Source of the DNA: Gonium pectorale
Lineage: Eukaryota > Chlorophyta > Chlorophyceae > Chlamydomonadales > Volvocaceae
DNA length: 27,358 bases
Reading direction: 5' to 3'
Assembly: GCA_001584585.1 (NCBI GenBank)
Contig: LSYV01000012.1
Span: forward strand, 2,682,299-2,709,656
How positions within the stretch are numbered: the first letter of the stretch is position 1; every line of letters begins with the position of its first letter. Of the stretch, positions 10,063 through 26,408 are shown in pieces. Made by a program: the position numbers and the translations under genes. Below the pieces are notes generated by a model, which had not been told where the DNA came from, made no database searches, and saw nothing but the letters and a program-made list of their open reading frames with translations.

Positions 10063-12993
10063 ATGGCGCATGCGCTTCAGTCACAGTTCAAGTCTGCTTG
10101 GCGTACCCAGCAGGGTATTGGTGCCCGCGAAGGGGGCGGCGCGGCAGTCGTCCTAGCCCCACGGTCGCGAGCTGTGAGGCTGATTCACAGGCTGCCACCG
10201 TGGTCGCACCTTCCGCTGGCCTGCTGCGGTGTGCTGACCGTCCTGCTGGTGGCCATGCTGCCGGTGTACTATAAGTTCAAGGAAACGAACGCACAACAGG
10301 AGGCCCCGTTGCTATGGCCGACTGGAAAGACTATTGCTGAAATGGACACCCTAGACCAAGTTAACATAGGTAGGTGTGTGAAGCTGTGGCGATCCCTCTT
10401 GCGTTCGCTTCCGGTACTCTGCTTGGGGCACTGTTGGGGTGCCTGATCGTCACGCGTGGTCGCATGAGCGACGCCATCGTCGCCTTTTGGCCCGACAACT
10501 TACTCGGGCATTTGCGGTTCTACTCGGTCCTAGGACCAAAGAGGACGAGTATACGTGTGCTCACTGGAAAACCTGAATGCTGGTTCAATTGGGAGGGAGC
10601 CTGCAAGGAAGCCTTGCAGTCCCGGCACCGTACTTTCCACACTTGCACATCGACAATGGGCGCGTATTGCTGCACTGTCCCATATTCGGCTAGTATGGGA
10701 GCGCCGCATGCACCTGCTGACCACGCCTGCGGGCCGGCCCTTGCCGCCGGTACCGCGCGCCCCCTGCTGACCACGCCTGCGCGCCGGCCCCTGCCGCCGG
10801 TACCGCGCGCCCCCTGCTGACCACGCCTGCGCGCCGGCCCCTGCCGCCGGTACCGCGCGCCCCCTGCTGACCACGCCTGCGCGCCGGCCCCTGCCGCCGG
10901 TACCGCGTGACCCCTGCCGGCTGCGCGCAGAGTTTGACCTGGTGGACGTGCGGCCGGCGCAGCGGGAGATCGAGTGGCTGCTGGAACTGGACTTAGGGGG
11001 CAAGTACGCGGAAAGGGTCGAGTCAGGTGCGCACCGCTGTGCAGCTTATGTGCGCGGACGGGAGGGCGAGCATCGCAGAAGGCCAGCTGCACAGGGCGAC
11101 ACGAGCACATGCCCCAGCTCGGCCTGGCTGGGATACTCCGGCATCACCCGCACCGACCTACCACGTGCCAATCCTGCGGTCACCATGCGCGCTCCCCTCG
11201 CCGCTGGTTGGTAACCCCCGACGGCGCCAGGTTTGTTCGACATCGGCGAGGGCCTGGACCTGGTGGTGGAGCTGGGCCGCCACCAGAGCATCAAGCTGAC
11301 GCAGGGGGACAGCCTCAGCTCGCTGTCCGTGATCATGATCGTGGAAGACGAGTCCGCACTCTTCAACTACCCCTTCGATGTGGTGAGTCGACCGCCGCCG
11401 CCGCCCGCTTGTGGGCAGGCATGCCCTGCGGAGCCTGCACCGGAGCGGAGAAGTGCGGGGGTGCTCGGGTTGCCTGGCGGAGAGGGGCTACCGTGTCAGA
11501 TGCACCGCGTGCCTGCCTGCAGATGCACCATGCATGTGTCTCCGGGCTGAACACTGATGCAACGTGCAGCTCAAAACCTAGGTTCGCTTTCTGGCACACT
11601 GCTCGCCATTGCAGGCTGACTTGGCGTAAAGTCAAGGTACCGACTGCCTGTCTGCCTTGCTCACCTGTAGTACAGCATCGAGTTTGAGATCAAGTCGCTA
11701 ATAGTCGACACCACAGTGGAACCGTACGAGGTATGAGCAATCTTCTGCTAGACAGCCAAGGGCTTGCCGTTCGGGGTGTCTTATGAGCTGTGCATGCGAC
11801 CCAGGTTTCGCGTAGCTTTAGCGCGCAGGCGGTAATAACACGAGGTCTTGAGCATTCAGCCGTCGCGCCGCCAAGGAGCGTGTTTGCGACCTGGTGGCTG
11901 GTTGCTCCGTCGGAGCACCGATGAGGTGCATGTCGTGTCGCTCGCAGATGATGACCGTGGATACCGGCATGATCCTGTACGAGGGCGAGCTGGGCTGGGA
12001 GACGCACGCCGAGCTGAGCGCCGTGTACGACGAGGACAACAGCACGACTGGTATCAAGTTCTTCATGGAGATCCACCGCTCCACAAGCGTCAAGTTCTTC
12101 TCCATGTTCATAGTCATCCTTATGTGAGTATGGTTTGAGCTGCCGCAGCGAGGGGCAAATCTACATGGCCGTGCCCAAGCGAGGGTAAAAGGTCTTGCAA
12201 CGTTGCGCTGTGCCTAATGGCATTGCTCGCCCGCGATTGTGAGCGGGCTTCACAGTATGTCTGGGGCGTAGGCACTCCCATGCATTTGCAGTTCCATATT
12301 AGCGTACTGCTGCAGACAACGCATGTACTAATCAGCGAGTCTGGGCGCCCGCAGGTGGGCCATCAGCCTGTTCGTGTTTGTGCTGGCCCTGAACTACTGC
12401 CTGTCCCGCTCCGACGAGATATCGTACGACGTGCCGGCCCTGGCGGTTGGGCTGCTGTTCGCGCTGCCGTTCGTGCGCGACGTGCAGCCCAACGTGCCCG
12501 TGGTTGGAGCCACCATCGACGTGTTCGGTGAGTCCGTGCTTTCTACGCCTGGGGCTGTGGTTAGGTGCTTGTACACCGGTGGCGCCTCTTGTCCATCGGT
12601 GGCACCTGGGGCGCTCACGCTAAGTAATGTAAGTTTTAATCAAGCACCAAGCATGCAGTGCAAAGTCCCTTAACCAAGTGACCCAAGTAACGTCGTTATC
12701 TAGTCTGCTGCCCCCTCGCTCAACCCCACACCCCAGGTTTCTTCTGGAACGTGGCTCTGGTGGCGGGCGCGGCCGTCATCGTGCTTGCTGCGCTGGCCAC
12801 CCGGGTGCAGCGGAACACCATCCGGCAGTACGAGGAGGCCGAGGCGGCGGGGGCACTGCAGGCGCAGCAGGGAGCCGACGGGTCTGTGGCGTCTGCGGGG
12901 TCGTTCAAGCAGCATCAGCAGCCCAAGGCGTCTGCCGTCGTGCCTGTGGTGGTGGGACCCGGCGGGTGGACTGCGAACAGGCAGCCAGCATGA
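10063..12993 (+). CDS. DUF4436-family membrane protein, copy A
   Basis: Seven exons (10063-10369, 10931-11026, 11231-11382, 11671-11730, 11948-12123, 12355-12527, 12737-12993) join in phase to 406 aa. One membrane segment near the N-terminus (about 50-70, LPLACCGVLTVLLVAMLPVY) is followed by an extracytoplasmic-type domain with VRPAQREIEWLLEL, FDIGEGLDL, LFNYPFDV and GELGWETHAELSA. Three C-terminal segments follow: VKFFSMFIVILMWAISLFVF (about 255-280), PALAVGLLFALPFVRDVQP and FFWNVALVAGAAVIVLAAL. The YPFD motif, the RST-VKFFSMF stretch and ALPFVRDVQP-VPVVGATIDVFGFFW are hallmarks of the DUF4436 family found in actinobacteria, fungi and algae. Its biochemical function is unknown to me. ATG 10063 is the last in-frame ATG before the conserved PRSR...HRLP block; upstream Met codons in the same frame cannot be excluded. 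The poly(A) signal is about 137 bp past the stop. Confidence 0.88.
10714..10913. repeat. 50-bp minisatellite, four copies, in intron 1 of DUF4436 copy A
   Basis: Units start at 10714, 10764, 10814 and 10864 with ctgctgaccacgcctgcg and continue through gccgccggtaccgcg. Copies 2 and 3 are identical; copies 1 and 4 differ by a few bases. The array ends about 17 bp before the acceptor AG at 10930. The matching intron of copy B (15562-15744) has no such repeat and is only 183 bp against 561 bp. Confidence 0.95.
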
Positions 12994-13129
12994 GATGACA
13001 TGGACAGGGTAACACGTGAGGTATGAAAAGCGCAGAAACAGTACGAATTGTTATGCGCATGCCAGCAGGTGTACGCCTGCGCATGCACTTACTTCGTTTG
13101 CGTGGGTAGGCTTCATCTATTCGCTTAGT

Positions 13130-13134
13130 TGTAA
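13130..13134 (+). terminator. Poly(A) signal TGTAA, DUF4436 copy A
   Basis: The bases read agttgtaaatcc, about 137 bp after the stop codon. This is the expected motif for this algal group; cleavage would fall about 10-20 bp downstream. Confidence 0.6.
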
Positions 13135-14168
13135 ATCCCTGTCTAGCCCGTCTTTTGCGCTCCTGAGAGGGCAGCGCTATCGGTCGTCCGGGTCAGATGA
13201 AGGGACAACACCAGTGCATGCATGCGCTTCGACAGCCTCTGAGAACGCGAGGCAGGTGCCAGTGACGACACGATCCACCCTTATGCAACATAAATGCGGC
13301 TGTGCATGACCAGGCATGAATGAGACTGAGGAGCACTACACCGCATCATCCATTCTTGGTTTCACGCGTGTTTGTTCGCTCAATTCTCTGTCTCTCAGTC
13401 AATGCCGTGTGTGCATTCCGCGAAGTGCCCCGTGAAGGGCCGCGGACGGACGTTTGACGAGTCATGCATCCGTTGCCTTGGCAGTAAAATCATACTCATG
13501 AATGGCCTCGCCCAATAGCTTTTCCTTTTCAACACAATAGCTGTCGAATTACCATTACCGCTGCAATGAGGACGTCTGTGATGCGCACGTCGCTTGTTGA
13601 ACATACGGCAAGGCTGGTCTAAGGCAGCTGCCCACCCGTGCGTCATGCACCTACCGCTATGTTGCAATGCGGTGTAGCGCGAAGTGCAGCAGGTGCGTGT
13701 ACCGGTATGGGCCATGTATTGTGTGTATGACGCCGCCTGAACGAGTTCATACCGCATGCCCATTGTGTACGCCATGTCCTGTTGGGGTGCCGGATGAAGA
13801 TGGACTCATTTAACCCTCGATGGTCTATGAACTGTTTCTAGCGTTGCCAGAGTTATAACCTTCGTGTTGCACTTGTGTTAACCATGTGTACCGGCATGTT
13901 CGTAGGTTTTGCATAAGGCAGTGAATGCGACGCCATACCGGCTGCCTGGGCCCTCCTGGGCCGCAAGGTGGTCTGGGGCGCACATCCTGGACATCTAGCT
14001 CGCCGTGTCCAACTGTATCTCTGTCTGAGTCAGTCGGTTCATCTAATGCGGGTGTATAATTGAACCACGGGTATGTACAGTTCCTGTCCACCGCCCCTCC
14101 ACACACGCCGCCGACTATGCACCATACGCCTGGAGGCAGATCGGGTCCAAGATAACCAGCAGGGGAGA

Positions 14169-14175
14169 TACCAGT
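14169..14175. repeat. Left target-site duplication of the MITE (taccagt)
   Basis: Identical to 14409-14415 at the other end of the element. Confidence 0.75.
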
Positions 14176-14408
14176 CGGAGGGGTGAAATAGATTTGGATT
14201 AGGGTTGGGGGTCGGTCACGGGGATTACAAAACGGTCCTACCGTTATCCATGGGGTTGGGATTGGTGGATTGCAGATGGGGTCGGTGTTTTGGATTGGTG
14301 GATTGGGATTCCTGGATTGCCGGATTGGAAACGGCTGGATTAGCCAACCCCATTTGGATTGGTGACCGACCCCCACCCCCTGGATTGGGTGGCTATTTCA
14401 CCCCTCCT
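14176..14408. mobile_element. MITE-like element with terminal inverted repeats and 7-bp target duplication
   Basis: The ends share a perfect 15-bp inverted repeat, ggaggggtgaaatag at 14177-14191 and its complement at 14393-14407. A second inner inverted match, tgggggtcggtcac, lies at 14206-14219 and 14362-14375. The element is flanked directly by taccagt at 14169-14175 and 14409-14415, a 7-bp target-site duplication. The interior repeats ggattg-type words about ten times and has no transposase. I read it as a non-autonomous DNA transposon; the superfamily is not clear from a 7-bp duplication alone. Confidence 0.8.
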
Positions 14409-14415
14409 TACCAGT
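14409..14415. repeat. Right target-site duplication of the MITE (taccagt)
   Basis: Identical to 14169-14175; bases beyond the seven differ on both sides. Confidence 0.75.
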
Positions 14416-15335
14416 AACCCACCAGGACTTGGACTCGCTTCTGCATGCCCCATGCAGTGAAACCTTTAACCACAATAGGCCCGAAGGCTTAGGCAGTCCG
14501 CAAGGCTGCATGCCTTGCACACGCCCGGACTTCATAGGACATCCAGCGGAGTCGGGTGGCTGAGAAGGTCAAAATGAAACGCGCTTGAGGGTGTGCGTAC
14601 TTCTCCAGCAGCAGATCTATCTACAAGAACCCCAGCTCGGCTCTCGGTGCCCTTCATTCTTCCCGTATTCGTATACGTTCGAAAACCCCACTACTCAGCC
14701 CTACAGCGCCGCAGCCTACGATTAAGACGTCAAAGACGCCGGCTTATATCATGTACACATAGTTGGCACACCGTTGACGCTCGCTCGCTTCGGGACTGAC
14801 TCGTTGCTACCTGCTGTTCCCATTACGCCTTGCCAACGCCACGATCTGTTGCTGCGTCATTTACAAGTTTGTTAACAGCACACCTGCGCGTTGTTTCATT
14901 TCCGGACGCGGCCACTCTTCGAGCCGCCGCGTTTCTTTGATGTATCGCACTGCCAGCGAAAGATAGATGAAGCCGTCTTAATTTACTTCGCTGGCGTGAA
15001 AGGACGGAGTGCACGTCGTGAATTATGCGGATGACTGGAGGACCGCGCCTGATGCCAGCAAGACTGCGAGTCAGTATGGGCGCTTGAGTGCTTTTTGTAT
15101 AGGGCTTTGAGCTAGACCTAGGGCTCGGCGACCCCAGGCTTGCGTTGCTGAGCTGCGACGGCGACTGCGAGGGTGCATTGCAACGTATTGCACGGGGAGG
15201 GCCTTAATCGTTGTCTACTCGCAATACCCGCCCGGCCGTACTATACACAGCACATGCTGGGCCGACCGCAGGTTTCGTGTGTTCGCCACCACCCAAACTC
15301 GTCCGCAGGCTCAGCTTCAGAGCCCGTCTGGGCAT

Positions 15336-17855
15336 ATGGACGTACTGGTACCCCGGACTCGGTTTGAGAAATTCGTTCACAGGTTGCCGGCCTGGCTGCA
15401 TCTTCCGCTCGCGTGCTGCTGCGTCCTGCTGGTGCTTCAAGTTGCCATGCTCCCCGTGTACTACAAATTCAAAAACACCAATGCACAGCAAGAAACCGCG
15501 CTGGTGTGGCCGAGCGGAAAATCTGTTGCGGACCTGGAAGACATGGACCTGATATCCGTCGGTGAGCCGGTGGAGTGAAGCCCGCCGCCAGTTGCCTATG
15601 GCACGCTTACGTAGTTGCCCTGCTGCATCTTGACTTCCATCTGACCAGCTGTGTGCTTGCATCAGTTGAATGTGCTTTCAGATCTCTTCTCTCCGTTGCT
15701 GTCTTCACATGGCTCTCGGGGTCCATCCGTTTCCGTTCGTATAGAGCTTGACCTGGTGGGTGTCCGGCCGGCCGAGAGGGAGGTGGAGTGGCTGCTGGAG
15801 CTTGGCTTTGGAGGGTTGTACGCCAATGAAGCGGCCGCAGGTACGGCAATCTGAGCGGGAGCACACAGCAGCCGCTCGGTACTGTGTACGGCGTCTTGCC
15901 CCGCATGCAAAGTTCGTGGATAGCGGAGAAGCTAGCGAAGTTATGCTGGCCTGGCGCCAGGAATTCGCAGCAGCAGGCTTCGGCGTGCACCGGTCATTGT
16001 TGCAGCTGCCCACATGCCTGCTTGCGCCTACATGTGTCTGCGCATGCAGATATGTGCCTACCCTCAATGCCCAACCCTCGTCATATGCGTATTCTCATCG
16101 GGTACAAGCGCTTTCCTGCGCCGCCTTGCCTATTGCTCTGTCCTTCGCCGGTAGGTGTGTTCGACATCGGCGAGGGCCTGGATTTGGTGTTGGATCTTGG
16201 CCGCCACCAGAGCATCAAGCTGACGCAGGGAGACAGCATGAGTGACCAGTCGGTAGTCATGATTGTCGAGGATGCTTCGCCTCTGTTCAACTACCCATTT
16301 GATATGGTGAGTGACCTGCCAGTGTCTTCCCGTGGGACTGGTAGTCCGCAGCTTCATGGCGTATAGTGGCAAAAAGCTATGACGCTACTGTGGGAACGGT
16401 GGGCTCTCGGAAAGGTACCGCGCCGCTAGTAAAGGGCAAAGGGTAAAGGGTTTGGGGGACCTGCCCCCCCCCCCGGCGGAATACGAGCCGTTAGGTCCAC
16501 CGCCGCTGTCAAGTCACTTTTGCTTTCTTGAACTTTCTGCCCACCCGCAAGTGCTAGTGTTGGGTACAGATCATGCACACGATCCGTCTCCCGACAGACC
16601 GCCGTCATGCAGCCCTTAAAACCTCTATGTCCTCTATCGCACCCCTATGCGGTCTCATACTACCGTATGCCCTCATGCAGTACACGCTCGAGTTCGAGGT
16701 CCAGTCGCAGATTGTGAACACCACCGAGGAGCCGTACAAGGTGGGGTTGGGCAATCGAGACCGACTCCCTGCGGACGGTAGCCCAATGCCGTGCCTTCTG
16801 CTGGGCGACCGGGCCTTTCAAGGGACCAACTTGGCTCCTCCCTTGTGACGGTCTGCAGGAGACCCAAATTACCACGGGTCTGATCCTGTTCGAGGGAGAG
16901 GTGGGCTGGGAGACGCACACCGAGCTGAGCGCCTTATACGAGGCGGATGGGGTCACCATGCGCCCCGGCTTCAAGTTCTTCATGGAGATCCGGCGCTCCA
17001 CCAGCGTCAAATTCTTCTCCATGTTCATCGTCATCCTCATGTAAGAAACAGGACGAGGATTTGCAGCACGATGTCACAGATTTGCGTTCAGTGGCCCTGG
17101 TTGATCGCCGCCCGCCAAAAGTTGGATTGCCTCATACAACTCATGCCTCCTGCCCTGACAACGGTCGCAGGTGGACCATCAGCCTGTTCGTGTTTGTGCT
17201 GGCCCTGAACTACTGCCTGTCCCACTCCGACGAGATCTCGTACGACGTGCCGGCCCTTGCGGTCGGGCTGCTGTTCGCGCTGCCGTTCGTGCGCGACGTG
17301 CAGCCCGACGTGCCCGTGGTGGGAGCCACCATCGACGTGTTCGGTGAGTCAGATTGAGCCAGAGGGATTTGGGGACCGAGCCTACGGTGAGCCCAGGCAC
17401 AGGGGCCGGGGCCGGCGAAACCAAGGCAACGTTTCGAATGCTGCTGTCGCAGCGACCTTAGCCAGCCGGGAGCGGAAGCCCAAAGCGAGGATTGTAGCCC
17501 AAAGCACCGCAGTGTGCGCTGGCGGCTCCCCTCACCGTTCCCCCACCTGTCTACCTCATGGAAGGCAAGCACCCAAAGCCATATCTGTTTTCGCGCCGTT
17601 AGCCCTCGCCTCCAAAGCCGCCTCCCTCTGAACCCAGGTTTCTTCTGGAACGTGGCTCTGGTGGCGGGCGCGGCCGTCATCGTGCTTGCTGCGCTGGCCA
17701 CCCGGGTGCAGCGGAACACCATCCGGCAGTACGAGGAGGCCGAGGCGGCGGGGCCACTGCAGGTGCAGCAAGGAGCCGACAGTTCCACGGCGGGCGCTGT
17801 CCAGCCCGTTTTGGACCAGAGGCACTATAAGCCTCCATGTCCTCCTGTGTGCTAG
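15336..17855 (+). CDS. DUF4436-family membrane protein, copy B
   Basis: Seven exons (15336-15561, 15745-15840, 16155-16306, 16681-16740, 16859-17040, 17171-17343, 17638-17855) join in phase to 368 aa. Intron positions and phases match copy A at all six junctions, and exons 2, 3, 4 and 6 have the same lengths (96, 152, 60, 173). It has the same one-plus-three membrane segment layout: LPLACCCVLLVLQVAMLPVY at about 23-42, then VKFFSMFIVIL, PALAVGLLFALPF and FFWNVALVAGAAVIVLAAL. Conserved blocks include VRPAEREVEWLLEL, FDIGEGLDL, LFNYPFDM and GEVGWETHTELSA. Compared with copy A it lacks about 25 N-terminal residues, has two extra residues in exon 5 and has a shorter, unrelated C-terminal tail (ending PPCPPVC). 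ATG 15336 is the first true ATG in the frame. No TGTAA lies within several hundred bases after the stop. Confidence 0.88.
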
Positions 17856-18073
17856 CCAGGACATCGGAGTGGCCAGGAGGGGTGGGAACGGCCTGGTAAC
17901 GAGACAACATCGACACATGGGACTGAGTAATAATCAATGCGTTGCAGCGCTATGGAGGCATGAACGCATTTCATGCCGCGTCATGCTCCTTGAAAGTGCA
18001 TGCACGTACGTCAATGTGAAACCCCGGCTCTTTCCTGCTTGCATGGGCGGAGGGCGTCCATGCCGTCGGTAAT

Positions 18074-18097
18074 AAGCGCCTCGCCGGTGGGGCGCTT
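18074..18097 (+). other. Hairpin downstream of DUF4436 copy B
   Basis: aagcgcctc pairs with ggggcgctt (one G-T pair) around a six-base loop, about 220 bp after the stop codon. It may lie in the 3' UTR; no function is evident. Confidence 0.4.
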
Positions 18098-19046
18098 TCC
18101 TAATTTGGTAGCACCCAAAGCGTCACCCACGGCGGCGGGAACCCGTTGTGTTCCTCGTGGCGCTCATGATGCCCCTTCACAGTGACGGCGAACATAGACG
18201 GCGGGCTTTGCTTGCTTGGCGGTTTGGCGAGGAACTCTGGGAACACTCTGGAAGTGCAGTTAGTTCGGGTAGGGCTGGCAGAGCAGACGCGCAGCCTCGA
18301 TGACGGATGTGGTTGGCGCCATGCATGTGCACACATGTTCGCAGCCTCAGCAAAAGCATGGTCGTCCCGAGGAAAGCATTGCCACATCGAATGAAACGGG
18401 ACTTCATAGTTAACATGGACATGATTGGACGTAATGTAGCCGTACCCCATTGTGTGCGTTGATTGGTCCGTCGGCCCCCCGGGGAGTTGGTCATTGTTCA
18501 GCCGGGCTGTACAATGCAATCCCAGCGCATTGGGCCTCTGGACGGGAGATATTGACGCATTGATGCAAGAGTAATGGGGACGCCGGTACGCCGCCCTCAC
18601 TTGGGCGGGTAAGCCCACTCGTCGGGCAAAACTGAGAATTACTGCTGTTAGACGCATATAGCACGCCGAGCGCGCACAGAGTACGGGGCTCTTAGAAGGT
18701 CGGTGCATTCCTTGCCTCTACGCAAGAATGTAATGCGCAAAGTTCCGCTATTTCGGGTGCTGGGTCTTACGGCGAACCAGGAATCAAAGGGTGATTCACC
18801 CTCTCTGCTACCGCGGGGCAGGAGCAAATCGGCTTGTGTGGCCTGTATCCCCTATGTGGGGAGCCTGTTATCTGTATGTACGTGTATCTGCGGATGATCT
18901 GTGCGTCGCATCTGTCGCATAAGCGACGCGTTGTTAGCTGCACGCAGATGGTGCGCGGGCGCGCCATATCCCATAGGCATGGTATTCAATGCTGCGCGTT
19001 GAGGACGTTTTCAAGTCCCGGGATCTGTGATGGAGAAGGGTCCGGC

Positions 19047-19054
19047 TTATAAAG
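19047..19054 (+). promoter_or_regulatory. TATA-like box upstream of PFK2/FBPase2
   Basis: ttataaag in the context tccggcttataaagtggg. It is the best TATA match on this strand before the ATG at 19951 but lies about 900 bp away, which would imply a long leader or an unseen 5' intron. Confidence 0.3.
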
Positions 19055-19950
19055 TGGGTTTCTCTCCCTGTGCACGGAAGGTGAGCCGTGCAATACTGCT
19101 GCCATGTCAGGCCTTCACATGTTCTGCGGTTGAGTAGTGTCAGGGCATGATGTAAATCGAATTAGATTAACTGGGAAAGTTGGACCGGGAAAGTTCCTCT
19201 TTTGCCCCCTCGAGCCCAGCAGACAGACTCCGCACCTCGTTCTTTCGATTCCGTTTCTTCGACAGCAGCGAGACATGATCGGCAGTTCCTTTCAGCGCTG
19301 CAGGCTAGACCTTAGCCGCATGGTAGCAGCGCGCCACGGAAGCAAGACGGAGAAAGTCATGCGACGTTCGTCGCCCCCAAAGGACCGGCTTACCAGCTTA
19401 CCCGGCTTGCCGAACTTCACATGGTGGACCGTTAGTTGTCAAGGTCGAGCTGCGGGTTGGTGTCGTCGGTGTCACCGGTCCGACGGCGCTCAGCGGTTTC
19501 TAGACCGTCGTGCCCGCCCCGCCCAGCCCGGCGCGCCCCGCCCAGCCCGTCCACCCGGCTGTATACAGACCTGGAATGATGGAAAAACACACTAAGTAGG
19601 CGTTGTGGCTGGCAGCGGTCAGGGGCATGTTGACATGACGGCATGCAGACGCAGACTGGGGTGGCTGGGTTCGTGTAGCTGTACGACATCATGCCAAACG
19701 CAGGAAACACGATCCACCCTCGAGGTGTTTTCATCTTAATTGCGCTCGTTAGAAGCCCGTGCTCCATACGAATCACCGCAGCAGCCGGGAACCCGACAGA
19801 GCGCACCGACATATTCGCACGATTTTCAACAGCATTCTGCTTCACGGCATTAGCTTTACACATAAGCACGGTGCTGTTCGCTTAAACGTGTCGCCTTCGA
19901 CTTCCCTCTCTTCCGAGGCGCCTTGCTCTTTGCGGCAACGAGGCTAAGGG

Positions 19951-25270
<5,320 letters not shown>

Positions 25271-26408
25271 CGCCTTCGCAAGAACATTAGTCAGAGTCGA
25301 TGGTCCCAAAGGGATCGAATGCGTCTATGGGTCCTGCTGTGTAGCGCCGGGACGGCACAGAAAGCTTGTGCGGGTTGCAGGCCATTCTTGCACTCCGACC
25401 ACAAGCTAATAGCATGCCAGGGGCCATCTGCCACCGGCGGACCATGCCACGGATTGCTGCAGGATTGTGTGGGATGGGTGTTGGGGCAACCGGCCCCACC
25501 ATGTGCTGTGATCGACGCTGTGATGACCGGCCTGGCCTAAGCGTACGTTACATGTCAAATTGTAGGATCCCGCTATTGGGAATGGCTTGCAAGTTATGAC
25601 AGGCTGTGGAGCTTGAGTGCTGACATGGGCGACCGCCAAACGCGTGACAATCCTATGGCTGACGGGGCGGAACTCACAGCAGGGTTGCAGCATCCAATTT
25701 TATTCTCTTGACGCGCGCGTAGAAAGGCTTAGGTATATGGCCGGCATGTTGAAGCCTTTCTATGCGGCGGTTAGTAGGTGGTGTTAGCCCACATCAAGAG
25801 CCGAAGGCGCATCGGCGGCTGGAACTGCAAAGTTTTGTGTGCATGGCTGGCTGTCCATTGAACGACAAACAACACGACAGCAGCGCGCCGAAGACGGTGC
25901 CAAGCAAGTTATCATGCGCCACGTGGCGGGCAGAACTGGCGTGAGTATGTGACGTACGTGATGGACGTGGCGCAGGACTGGCCTCACCGAATATGTCACG
26001 ATTAAGTCCGGAACGCGATGTGCACTGCACTGGTGCGGAAAAGCGAAGCAACATGTGGAGTGCATATTGCAACTACTGCTATTTACATCTTGCTGTGTTA
26101 CGGAGCATGGGATGGACCGCCAGTGGTGCCGTAAACATTTGAGGGTCGCTGCGAGGGGGGGGGGGCAACATTTGTTGGCAGACACCATGATACATATCTT
26201 GCCACGGGTCAGAGACCGACGACCGACCGACCGTACGGCGCACACTTGTACAGCACACACCGTACGACAATGCCGTACGCCGCCCTAAGCTTAGTTTTTT
26301 CAACGGGAATTGGACCGTTCGAAAGCTCTCCCAAGCTCTATTTAGTTACATACAGAAATATGTACAGTAGTCAGGCACTGTGTCGGGGGACTTGGCTACC
26401 CAGCAACG
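25271..26408. other. Gene-free stretch after PFK2/FBPase2
   Basis: It should contain the PFK2/FBPase2 3' UTR and, near its right end, the 3' UTR of the minus-strand ORF. There is a run of ten G at about 26157-26166. No convincing exon, RNA gene or TGTAA on the plus strand was seen; TGTAG occurs near 25560. A minus-strand frame at 25784-26260 is Cys/His/Ser-rich without family motifs. Confidence 0.4.
26346..26350 (-). terminator. Poly(A) signal TGTAA for the minus-strand ORF
   Basis: The minus strand reads tatgtaact, 59 bp past the stop codon at 26409. This supports a transcript running leftward here. Confidence 0.4.

Larger units (their letters stand above)
12994..15335. other. 2.3-kb intergenic stretch between the two DUF4436 copies
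   Basis: It holds the 3' UTR of copy A with its TGTAA at 13130, a 233-bp MITE-like element at 14176-14408, and the promoter/leader of copy B. I see no coding exon that joins to either gene. Open frames here (for example 13395-13775 and 13825-14376, both minus) have no recognisable motif, and the second overlaps the MITE. Confidence 0.45.
17856..19950. other. 2.1-kb intergenic stretch between DUF4436 copy B and the PFK2/FBPase2 gene
   Basis: It holds a short hairpin at 18074-18097, a TATA-like site at 19047-19054 and an imperfect two-copy 20-bp GC-rich repeat near 19512-19550. A 64-codon ATG-started frame at 19691-19885 (starts MPNAGNTIHP) could be an upstream ORF in the leader of the next gene, but matches nothing I know. 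A 202-codon minus-strand frame at 18100-18708 has no recognisable feature. Confidence 0.4.

Noticed and set aside
10714..10913. Possible CRISPR array
   Set aside because: The units are directly adjacent with no unique spacers, and the setting is a eukaryotic intron.
10520..11110. Minus-strand frames with repeated Ala/Arg/Gly/Gln motifs
   Set aside because: They are translations of the 50-bp minisatellite; the repeat length is not a multiple of three, so the motif also shifts frame.
13825..14376. 183-codon minus-strand frame
   Set aside because: Half of it is the repetitive MITE interior read as Asn/Pro/Ile repeats.
15279..15335. Upstream start for DUF4436 copy B
   Set aside because: The codon at 15279 is GTG; the first ATG in this frame is at 15336, which also keeps the conserved PRTR...HRLP block intact.
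18100..18708. 202-codon minus-strand frame with a true ATG
   Set aside because: Mixed composition rich in Cys, His and Arg, no domain, no conserved-looking segment; could be chance in a moderately GC-rich spacer, though not fully excluded.
25784..26260. 158-codon minus-strand frame
   Set aside because: Cys/His/Arg-rich, no recognisable motif, overlaps the G-run, and no nearby splice partners.
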